Shown: positions 23,749-32,985, numbered from the stretch's first letter. The stretch is DNA of 64,000 nt from Luteibacter pinisoli (GCF_006385595.1 NZ_CP041046.1:124001-188000); one strand, 5' to 3'. Notes: generated from the letters alone by a model not told the origin. Numbers and translations: made by a program.

Positions 23749-26700
23749 TCAGGCCTCACGAGCCGCATGGGCGAGGAGGCGACGCTCACGGCGCGCCGCG
23801 CGGCGTGCCTCGGAGCGTTCGTTCCACGCGCGGATCAGCACATAGAAGAGCGGGGTGAAGATCAGGCCGAAGAACGTGACGCCAAGCATGCCGGCAAACA
23901 CCGTCACACCCATGGCGTGGCGCATTTCGGCACCGGCGCCGTGCGACGTGACCAGCGGAACCACGCCCATGATGAAGGCGAACGAGGTCATCAGGATCGG
24001 GCGCAGTCGCAGGCGTGCGGCTTCCAGCACCGCGTCGATGCGGTTCATGCCTTCGATTTCCGCTTCGCGGGCAAACTCGACAATCAGGATCGCGTTCTTG
24101 CACGCCAGGCCCACCAGCACGATCAGGCCGATCTGGGTGAAGATGTTGTTGTCACCGCCGGTGAGGATCACGCCGGCAATCGCCGAGAGCAGCACCATCG
24201 GCACGATCAGGATCACCGCCAGCGGCAGGCTCAGGCTTTCATACAGCGAAGCCAGCACCAGGAACACCAGCAGCACCGACAGCGGGAACACCAGTACCGC
24301 GGTATTGCCGGCGAGGATCTGCTGGTAGGTGAGCTCGGTCCACTCGTAGGTCATGCCGTTCGGCAGGTTGGCCTTGACCAGCTTCTCCATCGCTTCCTGC
24401 GCCTGGCCGGTGCTGTAACCCGGGGCCGCGCCACCGTTGATCTCGGCGGTGGGGTAGCCGTTGTAGTGCTGCACGCGGTCCGGGCCATTCGACTGGCGCA
24501 CGGTGACGAACGAACCCAGCGGGACGAGGTCGCCCGCGGCGTTGCGCGTCTTCAGGTTGGCAATGTCGGTCGGTTCGTGGCGGAACGACGGTTCCGCGGA
24601 GACGTTCACCTGGTAGGTGCGGCCGAAGCGGTTGAAGTCGTTCACGTAGAGCGAGCCGAGGTACGCGGCCATGGTCTGGAACACGTCGCTCAGGTCGATG
24701 CCTTCCGACTTGGCCTTCTCGCGGTCGATGTCGGCATCGAACTGCGGCACGCTCACCTGGTAGCTGGTGAACAGGTGGGCGAGTTCCGGCGTCTTCTGGC
24801 TCTGCGCGATGACGTTCTGCGTCTGCTTGAACATCTCCTCGAAGCCGAGGTCGCCACGGTCTTCGATCTGCATGCGGAAACCGCCGATCGTGCCCAGGCC
24901 GTTCACCGGCGGGGGCGGGAAGATCGCGATGTACGCATCCTGGATCGAAGCGAACTGTGCGTTCAGGCGGGCGGCGATGGCGTCGGCCGAGAGGTCCTTC
25001 GAACGGCGCTCCTCGAAGGGCTTCAGCGGAACGAAGACGATGCCCGAGTTGGTGCTGTTGGTGAAGCCGTTGATCGACAGGCCGGGGAACTGCACGGCAT
25101 TGGCCGCACCCGGGTCCTTCAGGGCGATGTCGCCCATGCGGCGGATCACCGCTTCGGTACGGTCGAGCGAGGCGGCATCCGGCAGCTGCGCGAAGGCCAC
25201 GAGGTACTGCTTGTCCTGCGGCGGCACGAAGCCGGTCGGGGTTTTTGCAAAGCCGAGCACGCCCAGGGCGACGAGACCGGCATACAGCACCAGCACCACG
25301 GCCGAGAAGCGAAGGATCTTCTTCACGCCACCGACGTAACCGTCCGCCGCGCGTTCGAACGTGCGGTTGAACGGACGGAACAGCCAGCCAAGGTAGCGGT
25401 CCATCCACACGGTGAGGCGGTCTTTCGGTTCATCGCGGCCCTTGAGCAGGATGGCCGCGAGCGCCGGGCTCAGGGTGAGCGAGTTGAACGCCGAGATCAC
25501 CGTCGACATCGCGATGGTGAGGGCGAACTGGCGATAGAACTGGCCGGTGAGGCCGCTGATGAAGGCCGCCGGCACGAACACCGCGCAAAGGACCAGTGCC
25601 GTCGCGACGATCGGGCCGGTCACTTCGGTCATCGCCTGGCGCGTGGCCATCTTCGGGTCCAGCCCGTGTTCGATGTGGCGCTCGACGTTTTCGACCACGA
25701 CGATCGCATCGTCCACGACGATACCGATGGCGAGCACCAGGCCGAACAGCGACAGCGCGTTGAGCGAGAAGCCGGCGAGGTACATCACCGCGAACGTACC
25801 GATCAGCGAGACCGGCACGGCGACCAGCGGGATGATCGAGGCGCGCCACGTCTGCAGGAACAGGATCACGACGAGCACGACCAGGACGATCGCCTCGAAC
25901 AGCGTGTGCACCACCGCGTCGATCGAGCCACGCACGAACACCGTGGGATCGTAGACGATCGAGTAATCGACGCCCTGCGGGAAGTCCTTCTTCAGGTCGG
26001 CCATGGCCTGGCGCACTTCGTCCGAAATGGCGATGGCGTTGGAGCCGGGGCGCTGGAAGATGGGGATGGCCACCGCTTCGCGATTGTTCAGCAGGCTGCG
26101 CAGGGCGTAGTTGTTCGAGCCCAGCTCCACGCGCGCGACGTCACGCAGGTGGGTGACCGAGCTGCCTTCGCTGCGCACGATGATGTTGGCGAAGTCTTCC
26201 TCGTTGATGAGGCGGCCGCGCGTGTTGATGTTCACCTGGAACGCATTGCTGTTCGGGCCGGGCGGGGCGTTGAGCGCACCGGCGGCCACCTCGATGTTCT
26301 GCTCGCGGATCGCGTTCACCACGTCACCGGTGGTGAGGTTGCGGATCGCCAGCTGCTCGGGGTTCATCCAGATGCGCATGCTGTACTCACCCGCACCAAA
26401 CAGCTGCACGTCGCCGACGCCGTCCAGGCGGGCGAGCTGGTCCTTGATGTGCGTGCGCGCGTAGTTCGACAGGTAAAGCATGTCGTAGCGGCTGTCGGGC
26501 GAGGTGATGTGCACGACCATGGTCAGGTCGGGCGAGCTCTTGGTGGTGGTGACGCCGAGGCGCTGCACTTCTTCCGGCAGGCGCGGCTGTGCCTGGGCGA
26601 CGCGGTTCTGCACCTGCACCTGCGCGTTGTCCAGGTCGGTGCCCAGGGCGAAGGTGACGGTGAGGGTCATCGCGCCGTCGCTGGTGGACTGCGACGAGGT

Positions 26701-26937
26701 GTAGAGCATGCCTTCCACGCCGTTGATCTGTTCTTCCAGCGGCGTGGCGACGGTTTCAGCGATGGTCTTGGGGTTGGCGCCGGGGTAGGTCGCCTTCACC
26801 ACGACGGTGGGCGGCACCACTTCCGGGTATTCGCTGATCGGCAGCTTGAACATCGCGATGGTGCCGGCGATGAGGAAGATGACCGACAGCACGCCCGCGA
26901 GGATCGGGCGTTCGACGAAGAATTGAGCGATTTTCAT
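23749..26937 (-). CDS. RND multidrug efflux permease (AcrB/MexF-like, HAE1)
   Basis: 1062 aa, full length. Proton-driven inner-membrane pump trimer subunit. N-terminal MKIAQFFVERPILAGVLSVI is the HAE1 start. TM4 carries the paired Asp of GIVVDDAIVVVENVERHIEHG needed for proton relay, and two large periplasmic porter loops follow TM1 and TM7. Sequence type (FFVERPILA, GLDPKMATRQAM) is nearer MexF/BpeF than AcrB. Substrates cannot be deduced; the SoxR-type promoter suggests redox-cycling compounds. Confidence 0.96.
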   Translation of the reverse strand: MKIAQFFVERPILAGVLSVIFLIAGTIAMFKLPISEYPEVVPPTVVVKATYPGANPKTIAETVATPLEEQINGVEGMLYTSSQSTSDGAMTLTVTFALGTDLDNAQVQVQNRVAQAQPRLPEEVQRLGVTTTKSSPDLTMVVHITSPDSRYDMLYLSNYARTHIKDQLARLDGVGDVQLFGAGEYSMRIWMNPEQLAIRNLTTGDVVNAIREQNIEVAAGALNAPPGPNSNAFQVNINTRGRLINEEDFANIIVRSEGSSVTHLRDVARVELGSNNYALRSLLNNREAVAIPIFQRPGSNAIAISDEVRQAMADLKKDFPQGVDYSIVYDPTVFVRGSIDAVVHTLFEAIVLVVLVVILFLQTWRASIIPLVAVPVSLIGTFAVMYLAGFSLNALSLFGLVLAIGIVVDDAIVVVENVERHIEHGLDPKMATRQAMTEVTGPIVATALVLCAVFVPAAFISGLTGQFYRQFALTIAMSTVISAFNSLTLSPALAAILLKGRDEPKDRLTVWMDRYLGWLFRPFNRTFERAADGYVGGVKKILRFSAVVLVLYAGLVALGVLGFAKTPTGFVPPQDKQYLVAFAQLPDAASLDRTEAVIRRMGDIALKDPGAANAVQFPGLSINGFTNSTNSGIVFVPLKPFEERRSKDLSADAIAARLNAQFASIQDAYIAIFPPPPVNGLGTIGGFRMQIEDRGDLGFEEMFKQTQNVIAQSQKTPELAHLFTSYQVSVPQFDADIDREKAKSEGIDLSDVFQTMAAYLGSLYVNDFNRFGRTYQVNVSAEPSFRHEPTDIANLKTRNAAGDLVPLGSFVTVRQSNGPDRVQHYNGYPTAEINGGAAPGYSTGQAQEAMEKLVKANLPNGMTYEWTELTYQQILAGNTAVLVFPLSVLLVFLVLASLYESLSLPLAVILIVPMVLLSAIAGVILTGGDNNIFTQIGLIVLVGLACKNAILIVEFAREAEIEGMNRIDAVLEAARLRLRPILMTSFAFIMGVVPLVTSHGAGAEMRHAMGVTVFAGMLGVTFFGLIFTPLFYVLIRAWNERSEARRAARRERRLLAHAAREA

Positions 26938-26943
26938 GGTGGA

Positions 26944-28143
26944 TCAGTCCTTCGCCTGCGCCACGCTGTCGACGCCGGCGGGGCGGCTGGCGACATTGCG
27001 CGCGTTGTCGGGAACAAGGGAGGCCATGGCGACGCGCTTGGCGTTCACTTCCACGCCGGGGCGCACGCGCTGCAGGCCGTTGACGATGACGACGTCCTCG
27101 GCGCTGAGGCCGGTGTCGACCACGCGCAGGCCATCCACCAGCGCGCCGGTGGAGACGCGGCGGTATTCCACCTTCTTGTCCTTGCCCAGCACGTAGACGA
27201 ACTTGTTGCCGAGGTCGGTGCCCACGGCCTTGTCGTCGATGAGGGCGCGCGGCTGCGCGGCACCGCTGCTCAGTTCCACGCGTGCGAACAGGCCCGGGGT
27301 GAAGGCGCCATCGGCGTTGGGGAACACGGCGCGCAGGCGGATCGTGCCGGCACCGGCGCGCACCTGGTTGTCGATGAAGTCGATCTTGCCGATGTGCGGA
27401 TAGCCCTGTTCGTCAGCCAGGCCCATCTCCACTTCCGGCGCGTGGCCGTTCTGGCGGCGCAGGCGGTCCAGCTTCAGGAAGGACTGCTCGTCGACGTCGA
27501 AGTAGACGTACATCGGATCCGTGGTGACGACGCTGGTGAGCGTGTCGGTCGGGGTCACCAGGTTGCCGGCGGTGATCTGTGCATTGCTGACCTTGCCGTC
27601 GACCGGCGCACGCACCTCGGTGAACGAGAGATTGAGGCGGGCGTTATCCAGCGCGGCCTGCACCGAAGCCACCTGGGCCTTGGCGCTGGCGGCGGCGGTG
27701 TCGAGGCGGTCGGCTTCTTCCTGCGATACGGCGTGCTGCTGCACCAGCTTGCTGCCGCGCGCGGCGTTGGCGTCGGCGTTCTTCGCTTCGGCCTTCGCCT
27801 GGGCGAGGTTGGCGGCGAGGCGGTCGGCTTCCGCGCGGTAGGGGCGCGGGTCGATCGTGAACAGCAGGTCGCCCTTCTTGACCTCGGCACCTTCGCGGAA
27901 GTGCACCGAGTCGACGTAGCCATTCACCCGCGGACGGATCTGGATGGTGTCCACCGCCTGGATGCGGCCGGTGAAGGTGCTGCTGTCCGAGACCGGGCGC
28001 AGAAGGACCTGGGCCACCGTGACCTCGGGCGTGGGCATGCCGGCGGGCTTGTCCGCCGCGTGGGTGGAGGGCGAACCGAGCCAGATGGCGGACGCCACGG
28101 CCACGGCCAGGGCGGACGAACCGAACAGGATTTTCTTCTTCAT
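26944..28143 (-). CDS. RND efflux periplasmic adaptor subunit (MexE-like)
   Basis: 399 aa. Sec signal (MKKKILFGSSALAVAVASAIW) without a lipobox, unlike many RND adaptors. Domain order: barrel-sandwich hybrid first half (GRIQAVDTIQIRPRVNGYVDSVHFREGAEVKKGDLLFTID), alpha-hairpin coiled coil (residues about 105-165), lipoyl second half (FTEVRAPVDGKVS), beta-barrel and membrane-proximal domain. First gene of the five-gene minus-strand operon. Starts about 53 bases downstream of the predicted SoxR-controlled -10 element. Confidence 0.95.
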   Translation of the reverse strand: MKKKILFGSSALAVAVASAIWLGSPSTHAADKPAGMPTPEVTVAQVLLRPVSDSSTFTGRIQAVDTIQIRPRVNGYVDSVHFREGAEVKKGDLLFTIDPRPYRAEADRLAANLAQAKAEAKNADANAARGSKLVQQHAVSQEEADRLDTAAASAKAQVASVQAALDNARLNLSFTEVRAPVDGKVSNAQITAGNLVTPTDTLTSVVTTDPMYVYFDVDEQSFLKLDRLRRQNGHAPEVEMGLADEQGYPHIGKIDFIDNQVRAGAGTIRLRAVFPNADGAFTPGLFARVELSSGAAQPRALIDDKAVGTDLGNKFVYVLGKDKKVEYRRVSTGALVDGLRVVDTGLSAEDVVIVNGLQRVRPGVEVNAKRVAMASLVPDNARNVASRPAGVDSVAQAKD

Positions 28144-28195
28144 GAGGGAAGTCCGAAGGTGTGTGTAGGGGGAGCCGAAAGCGTTCGGGCGGCGC

Positions 28196-28226
28196 AGGAT
28201 CCGACCTCAAGTAAGGTTGAGGTCAA
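28196..28226 (-). promoter_or_regulatory. SoxR box within the RND operon promoter
   Basis: CCTCAAGTAAGGTTGAGG (28205-28222) matches the E. coli soxS SoxR operator at 15 of 18 positions and is part of a perfect 8-bp inverted repeat (28203-28210 / 28217-28224). On the minus strand TTGACC (28221-28226) and a weak -10 GATCCT (28196-28201) flank it with a 19-base spacer, the over-long spacing that SoxR/MerR activators need. The geometry is that of the soxS promoter and points toward the pump operon, not toward the LysR gene. Confidence 0.72.
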
Positions 28227-28258
28227 GCCGGTCCGTCTCAGGAGGCGTAACCTAGGTC

Positions 28259-28314
28259 TTGCGCGTCAAGCGAAAAATGGGTCTACAATCATTCCGGCTG
28301 TGACGCTCAGTCAC
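28259..28314 (+). promoter_or_regulatory. Promoter and palindrome of the LysR gene
   Basis: TTGCGC (28259-28264) and TACAAT (28284-28289) form a weakly spaced promoter. Just downstream, GTGAC-GCTCA-GTCAC (28300-28314) is a perfect palindrome ending 26 bases before the start codon, a possible autoregulatory site. Confidence 0.42.
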
Positions 28315-28340
28315 GAATACATCCGCACCCGGAGCTGGCG

Positions 28341-29324
28341 ATGGAAGACTTTTCCGCTATCAGCGTGTTTGTCCGGGTGGTGGAGGCGAAGAGCTTCTCC
28401 GCCGCTGCCACCCATCTCGAAATGACCCCATCGGGGGTAAGCCGCGCCATTTCCCGGCTGGAAGAAAGCCTGGGCGCACGGTTGTTCTTCCGCTCGACAC
28501 GTTCGCTGCGGTTGACCGACGATGGCGGCGCGTTCTACGCCCGATGCAAGGAGATCCTCGCGGACCTGAGCGAGGCCACCGAGGCACTCGGCTACGCCCG
28601 GACCAAGCCGGCGGGGAAGCTGCGCGTGGCGGCGTCGTCGGCCGTCGGGCGTGCGGCGCTGATCCCGAACCTGGCCGAATTCGAGGCTCGTTTCCCGGAT
28701 ATCCGCCTCGAACTGACCATGTGCGACTTCCCGTTCGATCTGAATGAGGAAGGCTTCGATTGCGCCATCCGGATGGGCGAGCTGGCCGATTCCAGCCTGA
28801 TCGCCCGCAAGATCGGCCACTTCAGCAATGTCCTGTGCGCCTCCCCGGCCTACCTGGCCCGGCACGGCAAGCCCGTCGCCATTGATGACCTGAAGTCCCA
28901 CCGCACGGTCAATTTCGTCCACCCGAGCACGGGCAAGCCCTACCAGTGGCAGTTCGATTCGCCCAGCGGCCGCGTGGCCGTGGACGTCGACGCACACATG
29001 CTGATCAATGACGGCGAGTCGGTGATCCAGGCCGCCATCGCCGGGCTGGGCATCATCCAGGCGCCGCATTGCCTGGCCGCCTGCGCCCTCTCCAAGGGCC
29101 TGCTCGAGATCATCATGACCGACACGATCTCCACCGGCTCCAACCTGTGGATCGTCTACCCGCAGAAGCGCCACCTGTCCGCCCGCGTGCAGGCCTTCAT
29201 CGAGTGGACGAGCGAACTGTTCCAGCGCACCAGCGACCCGCAGTGCCGCCTGGTGGAGCAGCAGCAGGCCGAGCTGGAAGCCGTGCGCAAGCGGAAGATG
29301 CCGGCCATCGCCGCCGTGGCCTGA
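28341..29324 (+). CDS. LysR family transcriptional regulator
   Basis: 327 aa. N-terminal HTH (residues 1-60: FVRVVEAKSFSAAATHLEMTPSGVSRAISRLEESLGARLFFRSTRSLRLT), then a periplasmic-binding-protein-like effector domain. Belongs to the group with DCAIRMGELADSSLIARKI, near MexT/AaeR-like regulators. Divergent from the RND operon, so it probably tunes pump expression alongside the SoxR site. Confidence 0.92.
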   Translation: MEDFSAISVFVRVVEAKSFSAAATHLEMTPSGVSRAISRLEESLGARLFFRSTRSLRLTDDGGAFYARCKEILADLSEATEALGYARTKPAGKLRVAASSAVGRAALIPNLAEFEARFPDIRLELTMCDFPFDLNEEGFDCAIRMGELADSSLIARKIGHFSNVLCASPAYLARHGKPVAIDDLKSHRTVNFVHPSTGKPYQWQFDSPSGRVAVDVDAHMLINDGESVIQAAIAGLGIIQAPHCLAACALSKGLLEIIMTDTISTGSNLWIVYPQKRHLSARVQAFIEWTSELFQRTSDPQCRLVEQQQAELEAVRKRKMPAIAAVA

Positions 29325-29383
29325 CGCCACCTTCATAAATCTTCATTCGTTTTTCAGGCACTTCATGCCGCCTGGCGCTGCAC

Positions 29384-29409
29384 TGGAGGCTCCTCACCTG
29401 GAGCCTCCA
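29384..29409 (+). promoter_or_regulatory. Perfect hairpin sequestering a Shine-Dalgarno
   Basis: TGGAGGCTCC-TCACCT-GGAGCCTCCA: ten base pairs without mismatch, ending two bases before the ATG at 29412. The only plausible Shine-Dalgarno (GGAG, 29400-29403) is in the 3' arm. If this forms in mRNA, translation of the serine hydrolase would be off until the stem is opened. No T-run follows, so it is not a terminator. Confidence 0.6.
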
Positions 29410-29411
29410 CG

Positions 29412-30542
29412 ATGCGACGTTTGCTGCCCTTCCTCCTGATCACCGCCGCGGCCACCGCCTGGGCCGCCGGTGCCCCGCCCGCACCACCTTCGACCACGCC
29501 GGCCTCACGCGGCGATGGCTGGCCGGTGGCCAGCGCCGCCGCCCAGGGCTGGGATACCGCCACGCTCGGCACGCTGCCCGCGCGGATGGCCGACGGCACC
29601 TATAAGAAGATCACCAGCGTGGTGGTCGCCGACCACGGCAAGCTGGTCTACGAGGGCTACTTCAACGACGGCTCGGCCGATGCCCTGAACGATGTCCGCT
29701 CGGCGACCAAGAGCCTCACCGCCATGCTGGCCGGGGCGGCGATCCAGCGCGGCGCCATCAAGGACGTCCACGCGCCGGTGTACGCCTTCTTCCCCGACGT
29801 GAAGCTCGACCGCCCCGACCCGCGGCGCGCGTCCATCACCCTGGAAGACCTGCTCACCATGAGCTCGATCTGGGAGTGCGATGATGAAAATCAGTTCTCC
29901 ACCGGCAACGAAGAGCGGATGTACATCGCCGACCGCTGGCTGGATTTCGCCCTGAACCTGCCGGTGCGCGGGTACGCGCCGTGGGTGCAGCGGCCGGCCG
30001 AGGCGCCGTACGGGCGGGCCTTCTCGTACTGCACGGCCGGCGCGTTTGTCGCGGGGGCCGTCGTGGAGCGGGCCGTGAAGAAGCCGCTGGCCACCTTTGC
30101 CCGCGAGGCGCTGGAAACGCCGCTCGGCATCACCGAGTCGCACTGGAACGTATCCAGCGAGGGCATCGGCATGGGCGGCGGCGGTACCCGTTATCGGGCC
30201 CGCGACCTGGCGAAGTTCGGCGAACTCGCCCTCGACGGCGGCCGCTGGAACGGCACGCAGGTGCTGCCCGCGGCGTGGGTCACCGCCATGCTCACGCCGC
30301 ACGCACAGGCTCGCGACGACGCGGAATACGGTTACCTGTGGTGGCGCTTCCACTTCATGGTGGATGGCGTCGATACGCCGGTGTGGGCAATGAGCGGCAA
30401 CGGCGGCAACTATGTCTTCGTCGTGCCCTCGCGCCGCGTGGTCGCCGTGATTACCAGCCAGGCGTTCAATGAGCGATTTGCGCATCCGCAGTCGCAGGCG
30501 CTGTTCCGGGATGTGATCCTGAAAGCCTTGCCAAAGCGCTGA
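29412..30542 (+). CDS. Secreted serine hydrolase, beta-lactamase/class C family
   Basis: 376 aa with signal peptide (MRRLLPFLLITAAATAWAAG). Beta-lactamase-fold hydrolase: the SxxK nucleophile motif is SATKSL (with VRSATKSLTAML context). The expected YxN triad is replaced by a SYCTAG segment, and no clear KTG box is visible (GNGGNYVFV sits in its place). This is the pattern of esterase or EstB-like relatives and 6-aminohexanoate-dimer hydrolases more than of true beta-lactamases. Activity unknown. Preceded by a hairpin that hides its ribosome binding site. Confidence 0.86.
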   Translation: MRRLLPFLLITAAATAWAAGAPPAPPSTTPASRGDGWPVASAAAQGWDTATLGTLPARMADGTYKKITSVVVADHGKLVYEGYFNDGSADALNDVRSATKSLTAMLAGAAIQRGAIKDVHAPVYAFFPDVKLDRPDPRRASITLEDLLTMSSIWECDDENQFSTGNEERMYIADRWLDFALNLPVRGYAPWVQRPAEAPYGRAFSYCTAGAFVAGAVVERAVKKPLATFAREALETPLGITESHWNVSSEGIGMGGGGTRYRARDLAKFGELALDGGRWNGTQVLPAAWVTAMLTPHAQARDDAEYGYLWWRFHFMVDGVDTPVWAMSGNGGNYVFVVPSRRVVAVITSQAFNERFAHPQSQALFRDVILKALPKR

Positions 30543-30708
30543 GGAGATTCGCATGAGAAAAGGTGCTTGAGAAACACGGACATCGTCTCGATGACGCTTC
30601 AAGTCCCTGTTGCTAGACACGATTCCCTTGCCCGGATCGTCCTTGTTTGCAATCCGTGCCGCCGCTGCAAACCATCGCGCCCCCATACGTCAACGGACGC
30701 CAACCGAC

Positions 30709-32385
30709 ATGCACCTTGGAAAGGTGGCTGCCACGCTGGTGGCATGCACGGCTGCGGGAGTCGCAGCGCTTTACGGGTCAGGCTACCTGACCCTCATGCT
30801 CCTCGGTGTCGACGCCGCCCCGTCATGGGACACGTGGTGGCGTTACACCGAGGTGCTGGGCCAGCCCGCATGGAAGCCGCATGCGTGGCGCATCTATGCC
30901 GGCGGTGCACTCGGCATCGGCGTCCCGGCGCTTCTCCTGCTTGGCGCGCTGTTCGTCACGTTCCGTAGCACGAAGAAGACACTGTACGGCGATGCGCGCT
31001 TCGCGACGGCGAATGACCTTGCCAGGCAAGGAATGTTTGATGCCAGCGAAACCAGCCTGGTCGTCGGCCGCATGGGCCATCGCCTTATCCAGATGTCGGG
31101 CCAGCAATTCGCCATTCTCGCCGCGCCCACGCGCAGCGGTAAGGGTGTGGGTATCGTCATTCCGAATCTGCTCACCTACGCAGGATCGGTCGTCGTTCTT
31201 GACATCAAGCAGGAAAACTTCGACCTCACCAGCGGATGGCGCGCACGCCAGGGGCACGACGTGCATCTGTTCAACCCCTTTGCGGAGGACCAGCGATCCT
31301 CGCGATGGAACCCGCTTCATTACGTCTCCGCTGGCGTCTTCCGGATATCGGATGTCATGTCAATCGCAGAGACCCTGTATCCCGATGGCTCAGGCGATCA
31401 GAAATTCTGGGTGAGCCAGGCGCGCAATGCGTTCGTGGCATTCGCCATGTACCTGTTTGAGGAGCGTGACGCGAAACGACGGCTCGGGCTTGCCAGCGAG
31501 CTGGCGCCGGAGCCCACGCTGGGTGCGATCTTCCGCCTCTCGTCGGGCAAGGGGGAAGAGATAAAGGCGCACCTCCGTCAGCTCGCTGCCGCGCCCTTCC
31601 TCGGCGATGAGGCACAGAACGCGTTCGCCAACCTCCTTTCCCAGGAGGAACGTACCTTCTCGTCGATCATGGGTAGCTTTCGCGAGCCCCTGAACATGTT
31701 CATCAACCCGGTGATGGATGCAGCCACGAGCGGCAATGATTTTCTCCTTACCGATCTTCGGCGCAGGAAAATGAGCATCTACATCGGTATCCAGCCGAAT
31801 AAGCTGGGCGAATGCCGCACCATTATCAATCTGTTCTTCAGCCAGCTCATCAAGCTCAACACGAAGGAGCTTCCGCAGCAGAACCCGGCGCTGAAGCACC
31901 AGTGCCTCCTGCTCATGGATGAGTTCACCGCGATCGGCCGGGTCGACGTACTAGCGCACGCTGTTTCCTTCATCGCCGGCTACAACCTGCGCCTGCTGCC
32001 GATCATCCAGAGTGTGTCGCAGCTGGAGGCAGTGTATGGCGCCGACGTGGCCCGCACGCTGATCACTAATCACGCCCTCCAGATTGTTTACACGCCGCGG
32101 GAGCAGCGCGATGCCAACGAGTATTCCGAGATGCTCGGTTACACCACCGTGCGCAAGACCAGCACCACACGAGGGCGGGACGTCAGCCGCAGCGAAGCCG
32201 ATGAGAGACGGGCGTTGATGCTTCCACAGGAACTCAAGGCCATGGATGCGAAGAAGGAGGTGTTCTTCTACGAAGGTATTCCGCATCCGGTGATGTGCGA
32301 CAAGATCCGGTATTACGAGGAGAAGTTCTTCATGCAGCGACTGTTGCCGAAGGTCGAACCACGCACGCTGCGGCTGGGTTCATAG
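30709..32385 (+). CDS. virD4: VirD4/TraG type IV secretion coupling protein
   Basis: 558 aa from ATG 30709. Two N-terminal membrane helices (about residues 5-33 and 62-85), then a cytoplasmic RecA-like ATPase with Walker A AAPTRSGKGVG (138-148) and Walker B LLLMDEFTAIG, plus an all-alpha domain in between. In Xanthomonadales VirD4 recruits antibacterial toxins by binding their XVIPCD tails and feeds them to the VirB channel. The gene is directly followed by a lipoprotein and an XVIPCD-bearing effector, which fits that role. No virB genes lie in this window, so the channel must be encoded elsewhere. Confidence 0.94.
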   Translation: MHLGKVAATLVACTAAGVAALYGSGYLTLMLLGVDAAPSWDTWWRYTEVLGQPAWKPHAWRIYAGGALGIGVPALLLLGALFVTFRSTKKTLYGDARFATANDLARQGMFDASETSLVVGRMGHRLIQMSGQQFAILAAPTRSGKGVGIVIPNLLTYAGSVVVLDIKQENFDLTSGWRARQGHDVHLFNPFAEDQRSSRWNPLHYVSAGVFRISDVMSIAETLYPDGSGDQKFWVSQARNAFVAFAMYLFEERDAKRRLGLASELAPEPTLGAIFRLSSGKGEEIKAHLRQLAAAPFLGDEAQNAFANLLSQEERTFSSIMGSFREPLNMFINPVMDAATSGNDFLLTDLRRRKMSIYIGIQPNKLGECRTIINLFFSQLIKLNTKELPQQNPALKHQCLLLMDEFTAIGRVDVLAHAVSFIAGYNLRLLPIIQSVSQLEAVYGADVARTLITNHALQIVYTPREQRDANEYSEMLGYTTVRKTSTTRGRDVSRSEADERRALMLPQELKAMDAKKEVFFYEGIPHPVMCDKIRYYEEKFFMQRLLPKVEPRTLRLGS

Positions 32386-32388
32386 TTT

Positions 32389-32985
32389 ATGACGATCTGT
32401 CACGAGAGACATTTCTGCACCTGGGCGTGGCGATTAGCGATTGCCATGGCTGTGGCTGTGACGGCGGGGTGCGCAAGCCTGATGGGTCCGCCCCTGTACA
32501 AGCCGGACAAGCAAGGGCGCGCTCGGTTTGACTCGCATAACGTGACTGCCTTGTGTTTCAACACACGGGGTTGCCGGGTGGAATATGCGAACTTCTATCT
32601 GATAAATAGTCCGGAGGATCATCTTCTACCTCCGCGCCGAGCGGACAAAATCCTGGTGCAGCAAATTCGCGGAGGGTTCGCCGGGTTTCGTAACTTCCCT
32701 ACCCCAGCCATTGTGCAATGGCGGTCATCTGACGGAGAGAGGCATCGCGCAGAGATAGATGTGAGTAAGGTGTTTCGTGACCAGGTCTATCTGCACCATG
32801 TCCCGCCGCAAGACATCCGTGACAGGGCGTTCCTTATAGAGCCAACCATTCTGTTTGTCGTCGACGATCGCGAAGTATCCGTCTACATGAGCTCGTATAT
32901 ACCGCTCAGGGATTCCATCGATCGTGGATTCATGGACCCCATTGGTCCTTATCAAATCGTAAGGGCATTCAAGCAGACGTACTAA
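32389..32985 (+). CDS. Putative lipoprotein, likely immunity protein for the T4SS phospholipase
   Basis: 198 aa, starting 3 bases after virD4. N-terminal TWAWRLAIAMAVAVTAGC ends in a lipobox Cys, so it is a lipoprotein facing the periplasm. The mature part (ANFYLINSPEDHLL..., FRNFPTPAIVQWRSSDGERHR) has the small-beta character of the Tli1/DUF3304-like lipoproteins that block Tle1 lipases, but the resemblance is loose. Base composition is clearly more AT-rich than the neighbours, a sign of recent acquisition. Position between virD4 and the effector supports an immunity role. Inference. Confidence 0.68.
   Translation: MTICHERHFCTWAWRLAIAMAVAVTAGCASLMGPPLYKPDKQGRARFDSHNVTALCFNTRGCRVEYANFYLINSPEDHLLPPRRADKILVQQIRGGFAGFRNFPTPAIVQWRSSDGERHRAEIDVSKVFRDQVYLHHVPPQDIRDRAFLIEPTILFVVDDREVSVYMSSYIPLRDSIDRGFMDPIGPYQIVRAFKQTY

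Noticed and set aside
22645..28425. 1926-codon open frame on the + strand opposite the RND operon
   Set aside because: It is exactly antisense to three well-supported efflux genes, its product is a low-complexity His/Arg/Gly/Val mix, and such frames arise in GC-rich DNA from codon-position bias.
30543..30708. Possible small gene between the serine hydrolase and virD4
   Set aside because: Only very short frames (for example ATG followed by TGA after five codons); probably the leader and promoter of the T4SS module, with no clear motif seen.
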